64,000 nucleotides of DNA from Hygrocybe punicea (GCA_963556145.1 OY744461.1:2356001-2420000); one strand, 5' to 3'. Shown: positions 43,309 to 55,800, counted from the first letter of the stretch. Made by a program: numbers and translations. The notes: generated by a model from the sequence alone, not told the origin.

Positions 43309-44004
43309 ATGACTCCAAAACGCGTACGCTTTGCTGAGACAAACATTCTCTACTCCCCACCTCCAACGCCGTCCCCTACTTTCTCCGAGGAATCTCTCCC
43401 CTCCTCATCTGGTCCATTGACACCTTCACCCGTCAAACTCGACTCATCGCCTCTGCAAGCAGCGGAATGCGTCCCGGTGTCTTCCGAACTTGTGTTCATA
43501 CACCCTATAATCGGGTTCGACCAAAATCCTCCGATCGAACACGACCTCAACCTCCACCCGTCACATATCACCACTACGACATTGCCCTGCCGACCACTTT
43601 CCCCTTATTACCTTTCACAACCCGCCACTACTCCACCGCTTCCCACTCTCCACCTGATCGCCCACAATTTCCCATGGACGATCACTATCAAGGCCTCTTC
43701 AGACGATGCCGTCACCGTCCTCGACGTGCTTTCGATCCTCTACCGTACCCTTCGACTCCCCGTCACGCTGGACGAGTTCCAATACCTGCCTTCAAGTGAT
43801 GACATGCTCAGGGTGAATGTGGCCTACGAGGACCGGTATAACGCGATTGCCGACCAGCATGCGCGGGAAGTGGAGAAGAGAAAAGGTGTCAAAAGGGTGG
43901 ATTTATTGGCGGGTAGGAAATTCCTGGGACTCTCTAGTACGACCATGGGCCCGAACTTTTGGGTTATTAATGTGGCGCGACGGGAGGATACGAGAGAATG
44001 CTGA
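43309..44004 (+). CDS. DUF6699-like protein (231 aa)
   Basis: Intronless; ATG 43309 is chosen because a TATA-like TATTTAAA lies just upstream within the longer open frame. It begins MTPKRVRFAETNILYSPPPTP, and the first 90 residues are Ser/Pro rich. The conserved part runs TVLDVLSILYRTLRLPVT, EYLPSS-like, YEDRYNAIAD, KGVKRVDLLAGRKFLGLS and NFWVINV. It belongs to a different subfamily from the copies at 20609, 41132 and 44729. The KRVRF.ET start is shared by many family members. Function unknown. Confidence 0.8.
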   Translation: MTPKRVRFAETNILYSPPPTPSPTFSEESLPSSSGPLTPSPVKLDSSPLQAAECVPVSSELVFIHPIIGFDQNPPIEHDLNLHPSHITTTTLPCRPLSPYYLSQPATTPPLPTLHLIAHNFPWTITIKASSDDAVTVLDVLSILYRTLRLPVTLDEFQYLPSSDDMLRVNVAYEDRYNAIADQHAREVEKRKGVKRVDLLAGRKFLGLSSTTMGPNFWVINVARREDTREC

Positions 44005-44120
44005 ACTTGATGACCATGCACATTGTATCGATATACCTCATTCCTATCTATTCTCACAGGTGCAGTGAAAGACATTGTATTTGGTTTTTTTGTTGTTGTA
44101 GAGAGTACAGTACACGCCGC

Positions 44121-46434
44121 TAAGTTGAAGCCGCACAATAAATAATCGCGGGTTTCGAAAGTGCCGACTTCGGGATTTTATGTCCGTTTCACCGATCTAT
44201 CGTGGAAGCGCAAAAGACGTGGTCCGAGTCGGACCCTCGAGATGCCTGACGTTAGCCCGGCCGTAGATATCCGGAGAGTTGAACGCATACAGTAAGAATA
44301 CAAATGCGTTCCTCGTTCGCTGAGTCTGTGCAGTTACGCTTGATTAATATACCAGAGTACCGATTTCACTTGTGGTTGGTGTACGCATCGACCATCGTCA
44401 GACACCCATCTGCTGCCACAAGGTTGAACCTGAGAGTAAAGTCAATGTTCAACGTTGTCAACAGTAACAACGGATCGTTACATAGTGATTACAGTGACTG
44501 TCAACGTTGCCATACAAGGGTATTCAATCATGTCAAAAACAAGAGATTATCGTGGCAACGAATAAATGACGAAATAAACAAGGTATGCTTGTCAATGCCA
44601 GTGGGGGGGGGTTCCAGACAATAACAATAAGACGGTGGGAGGGGTATATCAATGGTAGTTCTAAAAATGAGATTCGTTCTTCGTTCTTTTCGACAGCCAA
44701 CACTTGCTTGAGGGTTTTTTTTCTCTCATTAGGATGGTCTTAGATGCAGCTCCCACATATCCGGCCCATCGGTCGACCTGGAGAGCCCGGCGAAAATGTG
44801 AACGCCAAACAAGAGGTCGACCCTTTTGAGGCCCTCGTTCAACTCGGCAGCACGCAAGGTAGAATCCGCAATATTACTGCAGCGAGTCCGGTAGGTTTCT
44901 ACGACTTCGTTTTGAAGTTCCGGGGACCACCTATTGTACTCATCTGCGTCCACTTCTTCATGCAGGAAGCTGTGGACTTCCTTGATGACATCCAAAACGG
45001 AGATGAATCCGTCCGAAGGACACGAGATTTGGATTCGCTGACTGAGTTGGGGAGAAATAATGGCCAGGGAGCTACAAGGAGGCTCCGTGGAAAATGCCGA
45101 ATTGGTCAGTTCAAAAAGCGGATGTTCTGGAGTTATCGATGCCATTATCGGCAGAGAAAAATCATAGAGAATATTGGTGGTCGCAGGAGCCGCGAGGAGT
45201 GGATGGACGCTGATAGGTACTTCTTCTTCTTCTAGCGGTAGGGAAATGGTGCGAAGCAAGGGGGCCAACGGAGGCGACGAGGGTTGGATATCCGAATGCG
45301 TGTCGGCGGAAAACGAGGCCATTGAGGAGTGAGACATGCTTCAGTGGAAAGAGATGTGTTTGGACGCAGCGTATGCAGGTGCGTTGGTCAACGATGCTTA
45401 GCGAATGGCATTTTATAGACGGATTCGCAGAGGGTGCGGCATTGGGGCATTCGTCAAAGCGTAGGTGAACCGTGCCGATTCATTGTGGGCTTGTATGATA
45501 AACCTATGCCAAGGACGCACCAACGTACGTCCTTCGAGCGGTTCAAAACAAAAGAGGTGTGCAGAGAGGGCCAAGCGAAGCTGGCGTAAGCTTCGGCGAG
45601 TCGTAACGGGTGAGACAAGGACCTGATGCCAGATCTAACCGGATTTTCATAAAGCGAAAGCTGTGTACTTCAGAGTCCTGAATACCCCTTACCGGATACT
45701 CCCACTCGCTTTGGCCACCGTGTCGACAGCTCGACATATTTGTGTTACATTCATTTAGCCTGAAAGAAAAGAAGTCTGTTGGTTGATCAAATTTGAACAA
45801 CGCAGGGACAATGCTACTTAGCTTTTGCTGAGTTATTTGGAGAAAATCTCGAGCTTAATAGTAAAGGCTAACCCAAATATGAGCAGCAAAGGTAGGCGGC
45901 GCCAACAGTTGGGACACGGCTAGCGAACATTTCACATTTCACTCGGATCGGCCTCATCAACCAAAGTTGTCACACGACACGCTAGTGCAGTAATAGCGAG
46001 GCACTCGGTATGGAGACACTGGCACCCACAACCCGAGGGAGGGGGGGAATGTAGACGGGGCCTGTGCGGCAACCCGCAAAGAAAAGCCAGGTATCACAAG
46101 AGTATGGCTGTCCCGCTTTTGATGTGGGTCCGAAGCAAATTCCAGGTGCAGGCAGGTTTCTGTGGGTGCGAACCCTGATTAAGTCCTGATTGTGGGGCCA
46201 ACAATTGCCTGGCCATCTCTATAACGTATCTTGTGAAAAAAAAAATCCAAGACGGCTGACGCGTACCAGAAATAGAGTGCTGGAAACCTGCAGCTATACC
46301 AGATACACGGTAATGACTGGAGAGTAGCTATACATACCGTAGCGCTGACTTGTTCACCGTGGGACGCTTGTCGAACCGAAAAAAACTTGAACTTGAACAT
46401 ACGATTTCGCCGGTCCGTCGGTCCGCGAATCTTC
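44121..46434. repeat. Right arm of the 2.3 kb inverted repeat
   Basis: Reverse complement of 19536-21810, with scattered substitutions and indels concentrated near the outer end. It carries the second DUF6699 copy in opposite orientation. The interval between the arms is 22.3 kb. Confidence 0.9.
44729..45337 (-). CDS. DUF6699-like protein, right inverted-repeat copy (202 aa)
   Basis: Same length and start as the gene at 20609-21217; only seven residues differ (for example VPIS against APVS near residue 39 and LNEGLKRV against FNEGIKRV near residue 167). TTTTATA at 45411-45417 keeps the TATA position. Both copies are intact, so either the duplication is recent or the copies are kept similar by gene conversion. 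Confidence 0.8.
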   Translation of the reverse strand: MSHSSMASFSADTHSDIQPSSPPLAPLLRTISLPLEEEEVPISVHPLLAAPATTNILYDFSLPIMASITPEHPLFELTNSAFSTEPPCSSLAIISPQLSQRIQISCPSDGFISVLDVIKEVHSFLHEEVDADEYNRWSPELQNEVVETYRTRCSNIADSTLRAAELNEGLKRVDLLFGVHIFAGLSRSTDGPDMWELHLRPS

Positions 46435-47127
46435 AGTGGCAGAGATCGACAACGAGTACAAGATGGTCAAGATTAATATTGTCAGCATGCGCTGACCCGG
46501 TCCACAGGTTCAGACGTTCTGTCCAAAATACTTAGGTTGCTGGATGATCAAAGCCACTGGCAGTAATCCAGGAATTTGCGAGAAAGGTGTCAGAGAACAA
46601 CATGAAATCCCCCGTACTCCAAGTACTCCACCAGTTTTTCTTTGTCCCTTCTTGCTTAGATTAGTGATTAATGGTAGTACTGTCAATTTCGTGCCTCTGA
46701 CCACCGTGATGGATCTACCCAAGTCACAGTCTCTTCCTGTCGTCTGTCTAGTCTATGGTGTCCATCTACCTGACTCGTTCATATACTCCACAAACCCTTT
46801 TGAGATTGTCATGTGCGCTGGAGAGAGCAAAGAAGTGGGGGGAAGCATATTTACAATACAAGACATGGCAATGGTAGACAAATATGAGGAGGGAGACAGA
46901 TATGTATTACCTGCTGCTTAAGAGCGGCCATGGTTGGTTAAGGCAAGGAAGAGTAGTGGATTTGCAGACCGTATATAGCTAGGGATACGTGCTAACATAC
47001 ACCAATGATAGGTACAGTAAGAAACATTAAACAATCGCGTACATGCAGTACAGAAATCGGAAACAAGTATGAAAGAAAGGAAACAAGGGAAAATACAAAC
47101 CTCTTAAACAACGCCGTCAGATCCTTC
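46435..47127 (+). other. Region with an unassigned 125-codon frame
   Basis: A frame at 46544-46921 (MIKATGSNPGICEKG...GDRYVLPAA) is open but has no recognised family, signal or splice support. The rest is non-coding as far as can be seen. It separates the inverted-repeat arm from the 3' end of the hydrolase gene. Confidence 0.3.
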
Positions 47128-48131
47128 TTAGGTACTTTCTCCCGGCTGTATCGTGCCGTTCAGAACAGCAGCGGCATGTCCTCGTGCGAGGAATCCATAA
47201 GCCGAGAGGTACCTGTACGAGCCCGACAAGCAACAACTCGTCAACGCCAACCAAATAGCAGAAACAACCAAAAGAACACGAGTACGCACGTATCATAATA
47301 AGGCAACATCTGTGCCGCACCCGGGTTATTCCTCCAATCCCTCATCAAGTCTGTGGTGATGGCGAACATGGACAACACATACACTCCCGCAGCACGCATG
47401 CGGTCATTGGCATCATCTGCAATGCGTTTGTCGAATGTACCGGAGGCATCAGCGTTTGCGAAGACGGTGTAGCCTTCTTGGACAAGGGAGAGTGCGAGGA
47501 AGGTTGTGCATACCTGAGCATTCCAATGGGAAAATGATAAATAAAGGACAGAGACAGATGTGAGAAACTTACATCAGTAGTGATCCCAGCCATGATGACC
47601 TGCTTTTTCCCAGTCGCAGCCACTGCAGCGCGGAAATCACTATTATCCCAAGCATCGACCTCGCCATTGCGTTTAACAAACGTAGCGTTGGGGTGCATAG
47701 CAACAATTTCCTTGGGCAAGGGGCCATTAGGACCTAGCCGAAATAAAATAAAGCATAAGAAACGAAGTGGCTGATGTAAACCAGAGGAGCAAGAAGGGAT
47801 GGAAATTGGACGCACCCGTTTCAGCGCTAGTGGTGAGTATGGTGGGAAGATTGAACACTTTTCCGATGGCAGCATGTGCGAGGATATTGTTCCTGTATTG
47901 GTCAGGGGAAAAGTCGCGCACAAGTTGGAAGAGTCCGATCTGGTGGTCAACGACAAGAAGCATCGCGTTACTCTTGTCAAGTCGCTCAAATTGGAATGCA
48001 GCAGCTGAATGAAGAGAACTTTTATTAGTAGCAGCCACGGTATTGGGGTATTGGTAGTATGGCTGACCGGTCAGTGTACCGCAAAAGGCGACGACGAGAA
48101 AATTAACAATATTCAGGGATATGAACTGCAT
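47128..48131 (-). CDS. Isochorismatase-family cysteine hydrolase, probably secreted (261 aa)
   Basis: Four exons on the minus strand (48131-47816, 47733-47573, 47513-47290, 47212-47128) join in frame to 261 residues. The N-terminus MQFISLNIVNFLVVAFCGTL is hydrophobic and looks like a signal peptide. The fold's catalytic triad positions are visible: Asp in LLVVDHQIGLF, Lys in NATFVKRNGEVDAW and Cys in GITTDVCTTFLALS. YcaC-like members hydrolyse amides or related substrates; the real substrate cannot be told. LPYYDTYLSAYGFLARGHAAA at the end is usual for fungal members. A cell-surface or extracellular role is inferred from the signal peptide, which is uncommon in this family. Confidence 0.85.
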
Positions 48132-49579
48132 GTTTAGAGGAGAGTTGCGACGTTTGCTCAAGGTGAGGATGCTGGAGCAGCTGGAACTTCATGACGGCTT
48201 TTATAACAGACGGTAGGATCTATACACGGAGGATATTGTCAGCAATGAAGTAAAACGAGGAATAAAACGTCCACGAACAGGATAGCCGCTGGATGTTGTT
48301 GCAAAATTATTTCTAAAAACGGCAAGCGATTCTCGGTGTTTCTCACAGGCTCTCACCATGACTTACCAATCTCCCGTTCAAGTTCGGCCTAGAAATCAAG
48401 CCCTGAAATCGGAAGTTCCAGCGGACGAGCTTAGTCCCATACTAGGACTTGTTTTCAGGAAATGTATACTCGGTTATACCGTAATGCAGGCAAGGCCACG
48501 CGTTGTACAGGCATCATGTTTGCCACATTACCCCTCAGCGCCATCAGGAAAACGTGGAGACACAGGGATTTCCAGACAGATCTTATCAACAGATAGCTGA
48601 CTGATATCATGTGATCTAGTGATATATAAGCTTATCACAATTTAGAACTCTGATAACAATATTGTCATACTATTCCTGTAGCTATCACATTGATATTTTA
48701 AGATCAAGTCATGTAATTCTGATAACAATATTGTCACACTGTTCCTGTAGCTAACACATTGATATTTTAAGATCATGTCATGTAATTCTGATAACAATAT
48801 TGTCACACTATTCCTGTAGCTATCACATTGATATTCTAAGATCATGTCATGTAATTCTGATGTTAAGATGATGAATTCTTCTCAGAGGTATTGCAAGACT
48901 GGAATCATTTTGTATGTGGTGATATATTAAAATCTATGCATGGTCACACTGTTGAGATTTGGCATTCCATTGGCAAGTAACTATCTTTCTTGTACCTGGA
49001 GTCTGTATAAATATGTATACATATGTTGGCACTATTTGGCTGCACACCTGTGGGTTGAACAAAATACAAAATCTTGTTCATGTCTCAATTTTTCATCCTT
49101 ACACTTATATTAAGCATTCAAATTGGACAATAAGACAATAAGTGAGATAAGATAAACTTCCAAGACCTTGAGATAAGATTAGATAAAATTAATTCTAAGA
49201 CCTTGAGATAACATCAGATAAATTCCAAGAAGATTTAACATGAGACCATTATAAGATAAGTGAATGAGAAAGATAATGGTTAAAAGGCAAAATTTTTTCC
49301 CCTCCTATTAGTCAATAACAGATATTCTAATATCATTGGTTACCAATGAATACCAGAATTAGTGGTCAAGACATTGTTGGCAACTAATGCTACATTAACA
49401 TCAATATGCTTGATGTGATGTATTTTCATCTAGGTAACCATAAATTATCTGAGTTGACCTGGCTGTCATCATAGTGATACTGGATGTTACTTATGATGTA
49501 TCAGATCAGGTCTTATAAGACTTTCTCATTTCATGTTCAATTTCCTGATGGCCGCTTCGCCACTAGGTCCGTTACCGCC
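48132..49579. other. AT-rich intergenic region
   Basis: No gene recognised. From 48600 to about 49550 the base composition is clearly more AT-rich than the neighbours. It contains the 69-bp tandem repeat and phrases such as AAGACCTTGAGATAA, repeated at about 49163 and 49197. It may be an eroded transposable element. Confidence 0.45.
48651..48857. repeat. Tandem repeat, three units of 69 bp
   Basis: Units start with TGATAACAATATTGTCA at 48651, 48720 and 48789 and differ at only a few positions each. Each unit contains CACATTGATATT and the palindrome-like GATCATGTCATG. Confidence 0.9.
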
Positions 49580-50161
49580 ATGTCAACCGGTATGTCAAAC
49601 TAGTCGACCTCCAGGTACTAAGTATTAATCGTCAGCACAGGAGACTCATTGTACAGGGTCGAGTCAATTCCTGGGAAGGGGAGAGGCATTATTTCCAATC
49701 GGTCCATTGCCAGAGGCACTATCATATTATCGGAGGCACCGTTCATCTTGCAACGGACTACGTACGGCGCCCAAAGTGATATTGCCAACAGTCTCTCCCG
49801 CAAGTCCTTAGAAGACCAACGCCGTTACCTAGGTCTCATGAATTGCCATCGAGGAGAGCTCCCACCACTCATTGGCATCTTCAAGACGAACGCCTTGCCA
49901 TGTGGGGATCATGATCCCTTCACCGGCCACATCGCTGATACCGCTGGCATCTTTCTGCAAAGCTCTCTATTCAACTCGTCTTGTCTACCAAACGTGAATA
50001 ATTGCTGGGATGAGATAAATCATGTCATCGTCTTTCGTGCGATTCGGGACATTACTGAGGGCGAAGAGCTGTGTATCAGCTATGGTAACCTTCTCGATAC
50101 TCGGGACACACGTAGGAGTGAGTTGGAAGGGAGATTCCGCTTCACGTGTCACTGTGACAGG
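49580..50161 (+). pseudogene. SET-domain protein, N-terminal part, cut by a transposon
   Basis: ATG 49580 (MSTG) is followed by a 51-bp intron (49590-49640), then the exon encoding YRVESIPGKGRGIISNRSI, ARGTIILSEAPFI, an insert, and the SET core: NSSCLPNVNNCW (the NHSC.PN motif with Ser for His), VFRAIRDITEGEELCISYGN and a post-SET CHCDR. The frame is intact up to AGG 50159-50161, where the Plavaka element begins. The C-terminal helical part lies at 57551-57982. SMYD-like fungal SET proteins methylate lysines of unknown substrates. With 7.4 kb inserted, this gene can make only a truncated product. Confidence 0.8.
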
Positions 50162-50183
50162 CCATCAGCAAAAGTGCAATAAG

Positions 50184-50892
50184 TTTACCTTGCCTTACCT
50201 GGCAAGGCAAGGCTGACAAGTATCACCTGGACGACCTACTTATGGAGCCGCCTTACATTGCAATCCCCGCACAAGATATAAAGGTAAGTTTCCACCAACA
50301 TGGCTATTTTGACCATATTAGCAGCTGAATACAAGGTTCAACGACATTTTTGGTGCCATCCCAGGACCACCGGGCAAGGCTGACAAGGTAAGCCTAGACC
50401 TGGTATTTTTATCTTACAAGGTTCCACCGTACAATGCAAGGGCAGGGATAGTGACGCCAGGTGTACCCGGCAGGGCAGAGGGTTTCAAGGCAATGTAACG
50501 AGCGTAAATCATTTCCATTCATTGCATTCATGAGATATTGCCACGAACATTCATTTCATTTGAAAACGATCTACAAGTAACGATAGCCACAAAAACGAGG
50601 GCAGCGGTGACAACTGAACAATACGAGAACCGAGAGGTGACATGGGTATTCTCAGACCAGTGGAAGAACGCGTCTGAAAGAGCAGTTAAGAACGAGGTTA
50701 CGAGTCCACGAAAAGTGCAAGAGTCCATCGAGAAAGAGTCCATCTGTCAAGAGTGCAAGAGTCCGTCGAGAGTGCAAGAGTCCGTTGAGAGTGAGAGTCC
50801 ATTGAGAGTGCGAGAGTTAGTGGACGTTGGAATTTTTGATCATCTGTGAATGATGTAGTCAACAACGGTATGGTGCAAACGCCTGCTGGAGA
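50184..50892. repeat. Left subterminal region of the Plavaka element with short repeats
   Basis: It contains repeated CAAGGCTGACAAG (about 50205 and 50376) and, at about 50710-50830, several imperfect copies of AGAGTGCAAGAGTCC. A 103-codon frame (50538-50849) runs through these repeats and is not considered a gene. Confidence 0.5.
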
Positions 50893-52650
50893 TTACCTTC
50901 TGTTTTTGCGGCTAGCCTTCTTCGCTTTCTTCGCTTTCTTGGCCGTAGCAGGGTTGTCCTCATCACTGTAATCAGCCTCAGGATCCAAGTACATCTCGTC
51001 CAATTCATCTGCGTTGAGTTCGGCAAGTTCTTGATCATCAAGCAGGAAATCGTCATCAGTCGGATGTAATGGAGCAGTACCGTTACCATCGTCAGGGTTG
51101 TCGTGAGTATTGATAGTTGAATGTAACGCAGCACGTTCCTGTTCTGCCTGGCGAAGACGTCGTTGGGCAAAAATATCTGAAAGGTCATTTGACTCTGTGT
51201 TTGTAGTCGAGGATGAGCTTTGATGTTTTGTGCCGAAAACTTGACTGAATAGGAAAATCAATGATAAAACGGAGGAACATGAATGAGAATTTGCCTGTTC
51301 CACCATGCCAGAGTTTCCAAACACCAATTGTCCTCAGGATCATCCTCGAAAAGAGCCACAATAATATTAAAGAAATCTTCTTTATCAAATAAGCCGTCCT
51401 CGAGACGCCAATCATCCTCTGCAGAAAGGAACCAACGAGCCTACTGACAGATAAACAAAGCTATTTGCAATGATGAATGAAACGTACATGCAGAGCAGCA
51501 TACGCAATCGTTCTCGGTGTAACAGCTTCGAGGCCATTGAGCTTGGCCTGACCGGCTTTGGTACGTCCTGTGCCAGGTGCATCTCTTACGGCAGATGATG
51601 GCGATGTAAAGATATGTCGCCATGTCTACCAAAGCAAAACGGGTATACAAAAACGAAAAACAGATGACGATAACCACGTACACGGACAAGCAGGGCACCA
51701 CGGCAGAGGCCCTTGTCCATTTCAGCAGGATAATAGATGCCGTTTTCATATAGAAACAGGGGAAAGTTGCTTGCGGTTACAGTCTTTCGCCCATCACTTA
51801 GTTTCTGTAGGAATCTGGAGGAAAACGACAATTAGCTGGTTCAGGTGGGATCTAGGTGGCATACGTTGCAGGATCAGCATCAAAGTCGGTTATATACTTG
51901 ACTGGACACAATAAACGGCCTAGGGTCTGGTGGTTGAAGCCTCGTATGCCGGTTTTGCCACTTTTTGCGGGGATTGGAGGCTGGAGCACCTTCCCAAGAC
52001 TGTCCAGTGCAACATAAGCGAGACCGTCTTCTCGTAAACTCCCACAGTCATCAGATCGTGCGTTTCCAAGGGCCTGGGTCATCTGTTTGCCAAGTTAGCA
52101 TTCCGCTCAGTAACAAAGGTGCATATATGCACTATATAAAATCACTCACAATCTTTGCAAGCTCTTCGAGCTTCTCGGGGTACTTTTTGAACTTGCGCAG
52201 CATACTAGTAAACCCTGGAATTGACTTCGCAATGATGTTGTATACATGTATGTATTGCTGACGGCGTTTGGGACTGAGACTGAAGATTTTTTAATAATAA
52301 TGGAATCAGAAAGTAAATGGGGTTTACGTGATCTCCTCATGTTCTTCATTCTCACTAACTGGGTCTGGATTGTCGGATTGGATGCCTAATTCGAAAACTG
52401 AGTAAAAGTAGAGGAATGGATCATAACTCCGGCTGAGCCAGCGAGCAAGTTTGATGTACGGGTCAAGTTGATTGGATCTAAAAGCTTGTTAGATTCTTCT
52501 TGCTGTCTAAGAAGCTCAGAGCGCGCACTTAGCTTTCTTCCTGTTCTTGGAATCTAATGCTTGAAATAATGAACGCTTGCGTTTTTGTGGTGGAGACCTC
52601 GATTCCATGGTTTGCTGGCCTTCAGAATCCGAGTTTTGAGTACGGACCAT
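50893..52650 (-). CDS. DUF6698-like protein carried by the Plavaka element
   Basis: Multi-exon gene reading leftwards from ATG 52650 (MVRTQNSDSEG, then a basic PPQKRKRS stretch). Further exons encode LDPYIKLARWLSRSYDP, YNIIAKSIPGFTSMLRKF, RGFNHQTLGRLLCPVKY, ASNFPLFLYENGIYYPAEM, HIFTSPSSAVRDAPGT, LNGLEAVTPRTIAYAALH and an acidic C-terminus with KKAKKAKKASRKNRR. GFNH..TGRLLCP and the IFTSPSS block are what I recognise as the DUF6698 family of mushrooms, function unknown. At least six exons; every border was not fixed. It lies 176 bases from the divergent transposase start, so the two may share a promoter. Confidence 0.7.
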
Positions 52651-52826
52651 AGTCAGGCAAGGTGTGGTAAGGAAATGAGGAATGAGGTTATGTGATATCT
52701 TGCAATTGAACTCTGACGCGTCGAAGTCATCTGAGTCATGTGACATGAAGATATCGGGCTGGTCACCGTCAACATTCCCCAAGCAAGGGAATGGCTTATA
52801 GAAATTGGCTTGTACTCCTTTTTTTC

Positions 52827-55800
52827 ATGGCTTTGATATGCTCTTCATGTAAACAGCAATTCAAGAACAACCAGGGACTCACCAAGCACCGGAACACATG
52901 TGCAAAAGCTCGTCCAAAGATCACACAGCTTCTCCAGGAACAAGAAGACCGGCTTGAGCATAGACGTGCAGCCAAAATAGCACGCAGACAGGCAGATGAT
53001 GTTGCACGAGAGTCTCAGGCTTTGGCTGGAAGGAACCATGAGGTAAGACATGCTCCTTGCGAATTCAAGTTGCTTGATGTATTGCGACATCATAGATCAT
53101 CGATGAAGCACCACTTCCCGAGGTTGATGTAGATGTTCATATGGAATTTCAAATCCCAGCGACCTCATCTGGCCGTCGCCGCAGGTTTCCTAGACGTTTC
53201 AAAGATCACCTTCCATATTCATCGGTACAGTTGCCCCACATGCCTGCACCAATTCCACGCCCTCTCCCAGAACCAGTTCAAGCACCACAGCCTCGCGAAC
53301 CATCCCCAGAACAACCATTTGCACCAACTTTCATTGAAACAGAACGAAACGAATTTGGACTTTATAGAGCGTATCCGAACATGCCGTCTTCGGAGCCAGA
53401 TGTGGACATCTCATTAGACGTTCTCTGTGATAGTCCTGGGTTGGCTACAGCTGGGCACACAGATCATAACTGGTGGTCAGGATTAGGGTCATCATTCTCG
53501 GGTGCAATTGACAATATCTTCACACCCTTCCAAAATGCGACGACATTTCGGCTCATGGACTGGTTTTATGGTGGAACTAGTTCCAAATCCATTGCAGATT
53601 TAGACTCTTTGGTCAACAATGTTATCCTTGCTGAGGATTTTAACACCAGCCACCTTGCCGACTTCAGTGCAAAACGGGAGTTGGACAGGCTTGACGTGTA
53701 CGCAGATCATCCGGACTTGTCAATCAAAGATGGCTGGAATGAGACGTCGGTGTTTTTACGGTTACCAGCTACTCACGTCAAAAATCGCTCAGAAGACACC
53801 GCACCTCAATTCGAGGTCAAGGGCGTATTTTATCGCCGCTTACTTGAAGTCATCAAGGCCGCTTTTCAAGACACGACGGCAAAAGCATTCCACTATACAC
53901 CATTCCGACTCTTTTGGCAACCTGACCATAAGCCTCCCCAGCGTGTCATCAGCGAGCTGTACAACTCTGATGCCTTCTTAGACGAACATGTCAAAATAAT
54001 GGCCAAAAATCAGAAGTCGGGCTGTACTTTAGAGACAACCATTGCCGCTATCATGGTCTGGTCCGATGCGACACATTTGGCCAGCTTTGGAACCGCATCC
54101 CTGTGGCCAATCTATGCATTTTTTGGCAATCAATCCAAGTACACACGAGGTAAACCGACATCATTTGCGGCCCACCACCTGGCATATATCCCTTCGGTAT
54201 GTCCGTCTCATCCATATACCAAACTTGACCTGATGTATATAAAACAGCTCCCCGATACAATACAAGATGTCTATCAATCTATATTTGGTCAAAGTGCGAC
54301 TGCAGCGGTCCTTACTTTCCTGAAACGAGAACTCATGCACAAAATCTGGGCCCTTCTACTCGACCCCACTTTCATGCATGCGTATGTGCATGGAATCATT
54401 ATCAAATGTGCCGATGGTATACTACGCCGTGTGTTTCCTCGATTTTTCACCTATTCTGCTGACTACCCTGAAAAGTAAGTTCCCCACGGGATAATCGCAG
54501 GTACTGGTCCTTATTAACAAGTCTGGCATTAGAGTGCTTCTCACATCAATCAAATCACTCGGGAAATGTCCATGCCCACGTTGTCTTATTCAAAAGGATC
54601 AAATCGATGCTTTAGGTACAACAGCAGATAGGCAACGGCGTAATAAAACACGCAAAGATGACGCACATAGATGGAACAACATTAAGATGGTTCGTACATG
54701 GATTTTTGAAAAGGGGTACTCTCTTGTTGGAAAGGCTGTTGAGCGGGTACTTGGAATGACATCGTCTGTTCCTGTCCTGGTGAGATAACATATTTTGGTT
54801 ATAATTCAACATACTGACGAGAGCCTTATTCAGAATGCTTTTTCTGCGGCTTTCTCAGGACTTGATTTCAACTTCTACACAATGTTCGTACCCGACTTAC
54901 TTCATGAATTTGAGCTGGGCGTTTGGAAAGCAGTTTTCACACACCTTATCCGGCTTCTTTATGCATCTGGAAATGATGCAATTCAGAATTTAAATCAACG
55001 GTATTTATTCTTTTCTTAAACGATGAGGATTCATATGCAACTAATGTTCCAACATGGCAAAAGGTTCCGGCAAGTACCCACATTTGGACGAACAACAATA
55101 CGTCGCTTTAGTAAGAATGCATCTGCCATGAAGAAGCTGGCTGGTCGGGATTTTGAAGACTTGCTGCAGGTGTGGTTCCGTCGCCATTATGAGATTATCC
55201 ATTAATATGTACTTCCACAGTGCTCAATACCAGTTTTTGAGGGATTGCTGCCTTCACCTCACAATGAAATCGTTCTAGATTTGCTGTTCGTCCTTGCAAC
55301 GTGGCATGCACATGCCAAGCTTCGCTTGCATACTGAGAAGACCCTTGCATTATTTGATGCAACCACAACAGAACTCGGCCGGATTCTACGTGAATTTGTC
55401 AGCAAAACCTGCGCAGCATTCAACACGCGTGAGCTTCCACGAGAGGAGGCTGCACGAGGACGGCGTAATGCAGCAATGAGAGGGAAAGGATCATCGAAGG
55501 GAAAGGGAAAGGGAAAGGGAAAGGGAAAGGGAAAGGGAAAGGGAAAGGAAAAGGAAAATGCACGAAGCGAACCAAAGGCCAAGACTTTCAACCTTTTTAC
55601 GTACAAGTTGCATGCACTTGGTGACTATCTCATGGCAATCTGGTGTTATGGGACGACGGACAACTACAATACGCAAGTGGTATGTTCTGAATCAAATTAT
55701 ATGATCTCGCTGATCCCAGCTCAAGGGAGAGCTTGAACATCGACGAGTTAAACGTTTCTATGCACGTACCAACAAAGTTCAGTTCGAATGGCAGATCACC

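Noticed and set aside
44744..45235. Frame opposite the right DUF6699 copy, mirrored by one at 20711-21202
   Set aside because: Conserved only because the DUF6699 gene on the other strand is conserved.
48651..48857. CRISPR-like array
   Set aside because: The units are contiguous 69-bp tandem copies without spacers, and the genome is eukaryotic.
50538..50849. 103-codon frame as a gene
   Set aside because: It runs through short repeats in the subterminal part of the Plavaka element and matches nothing.
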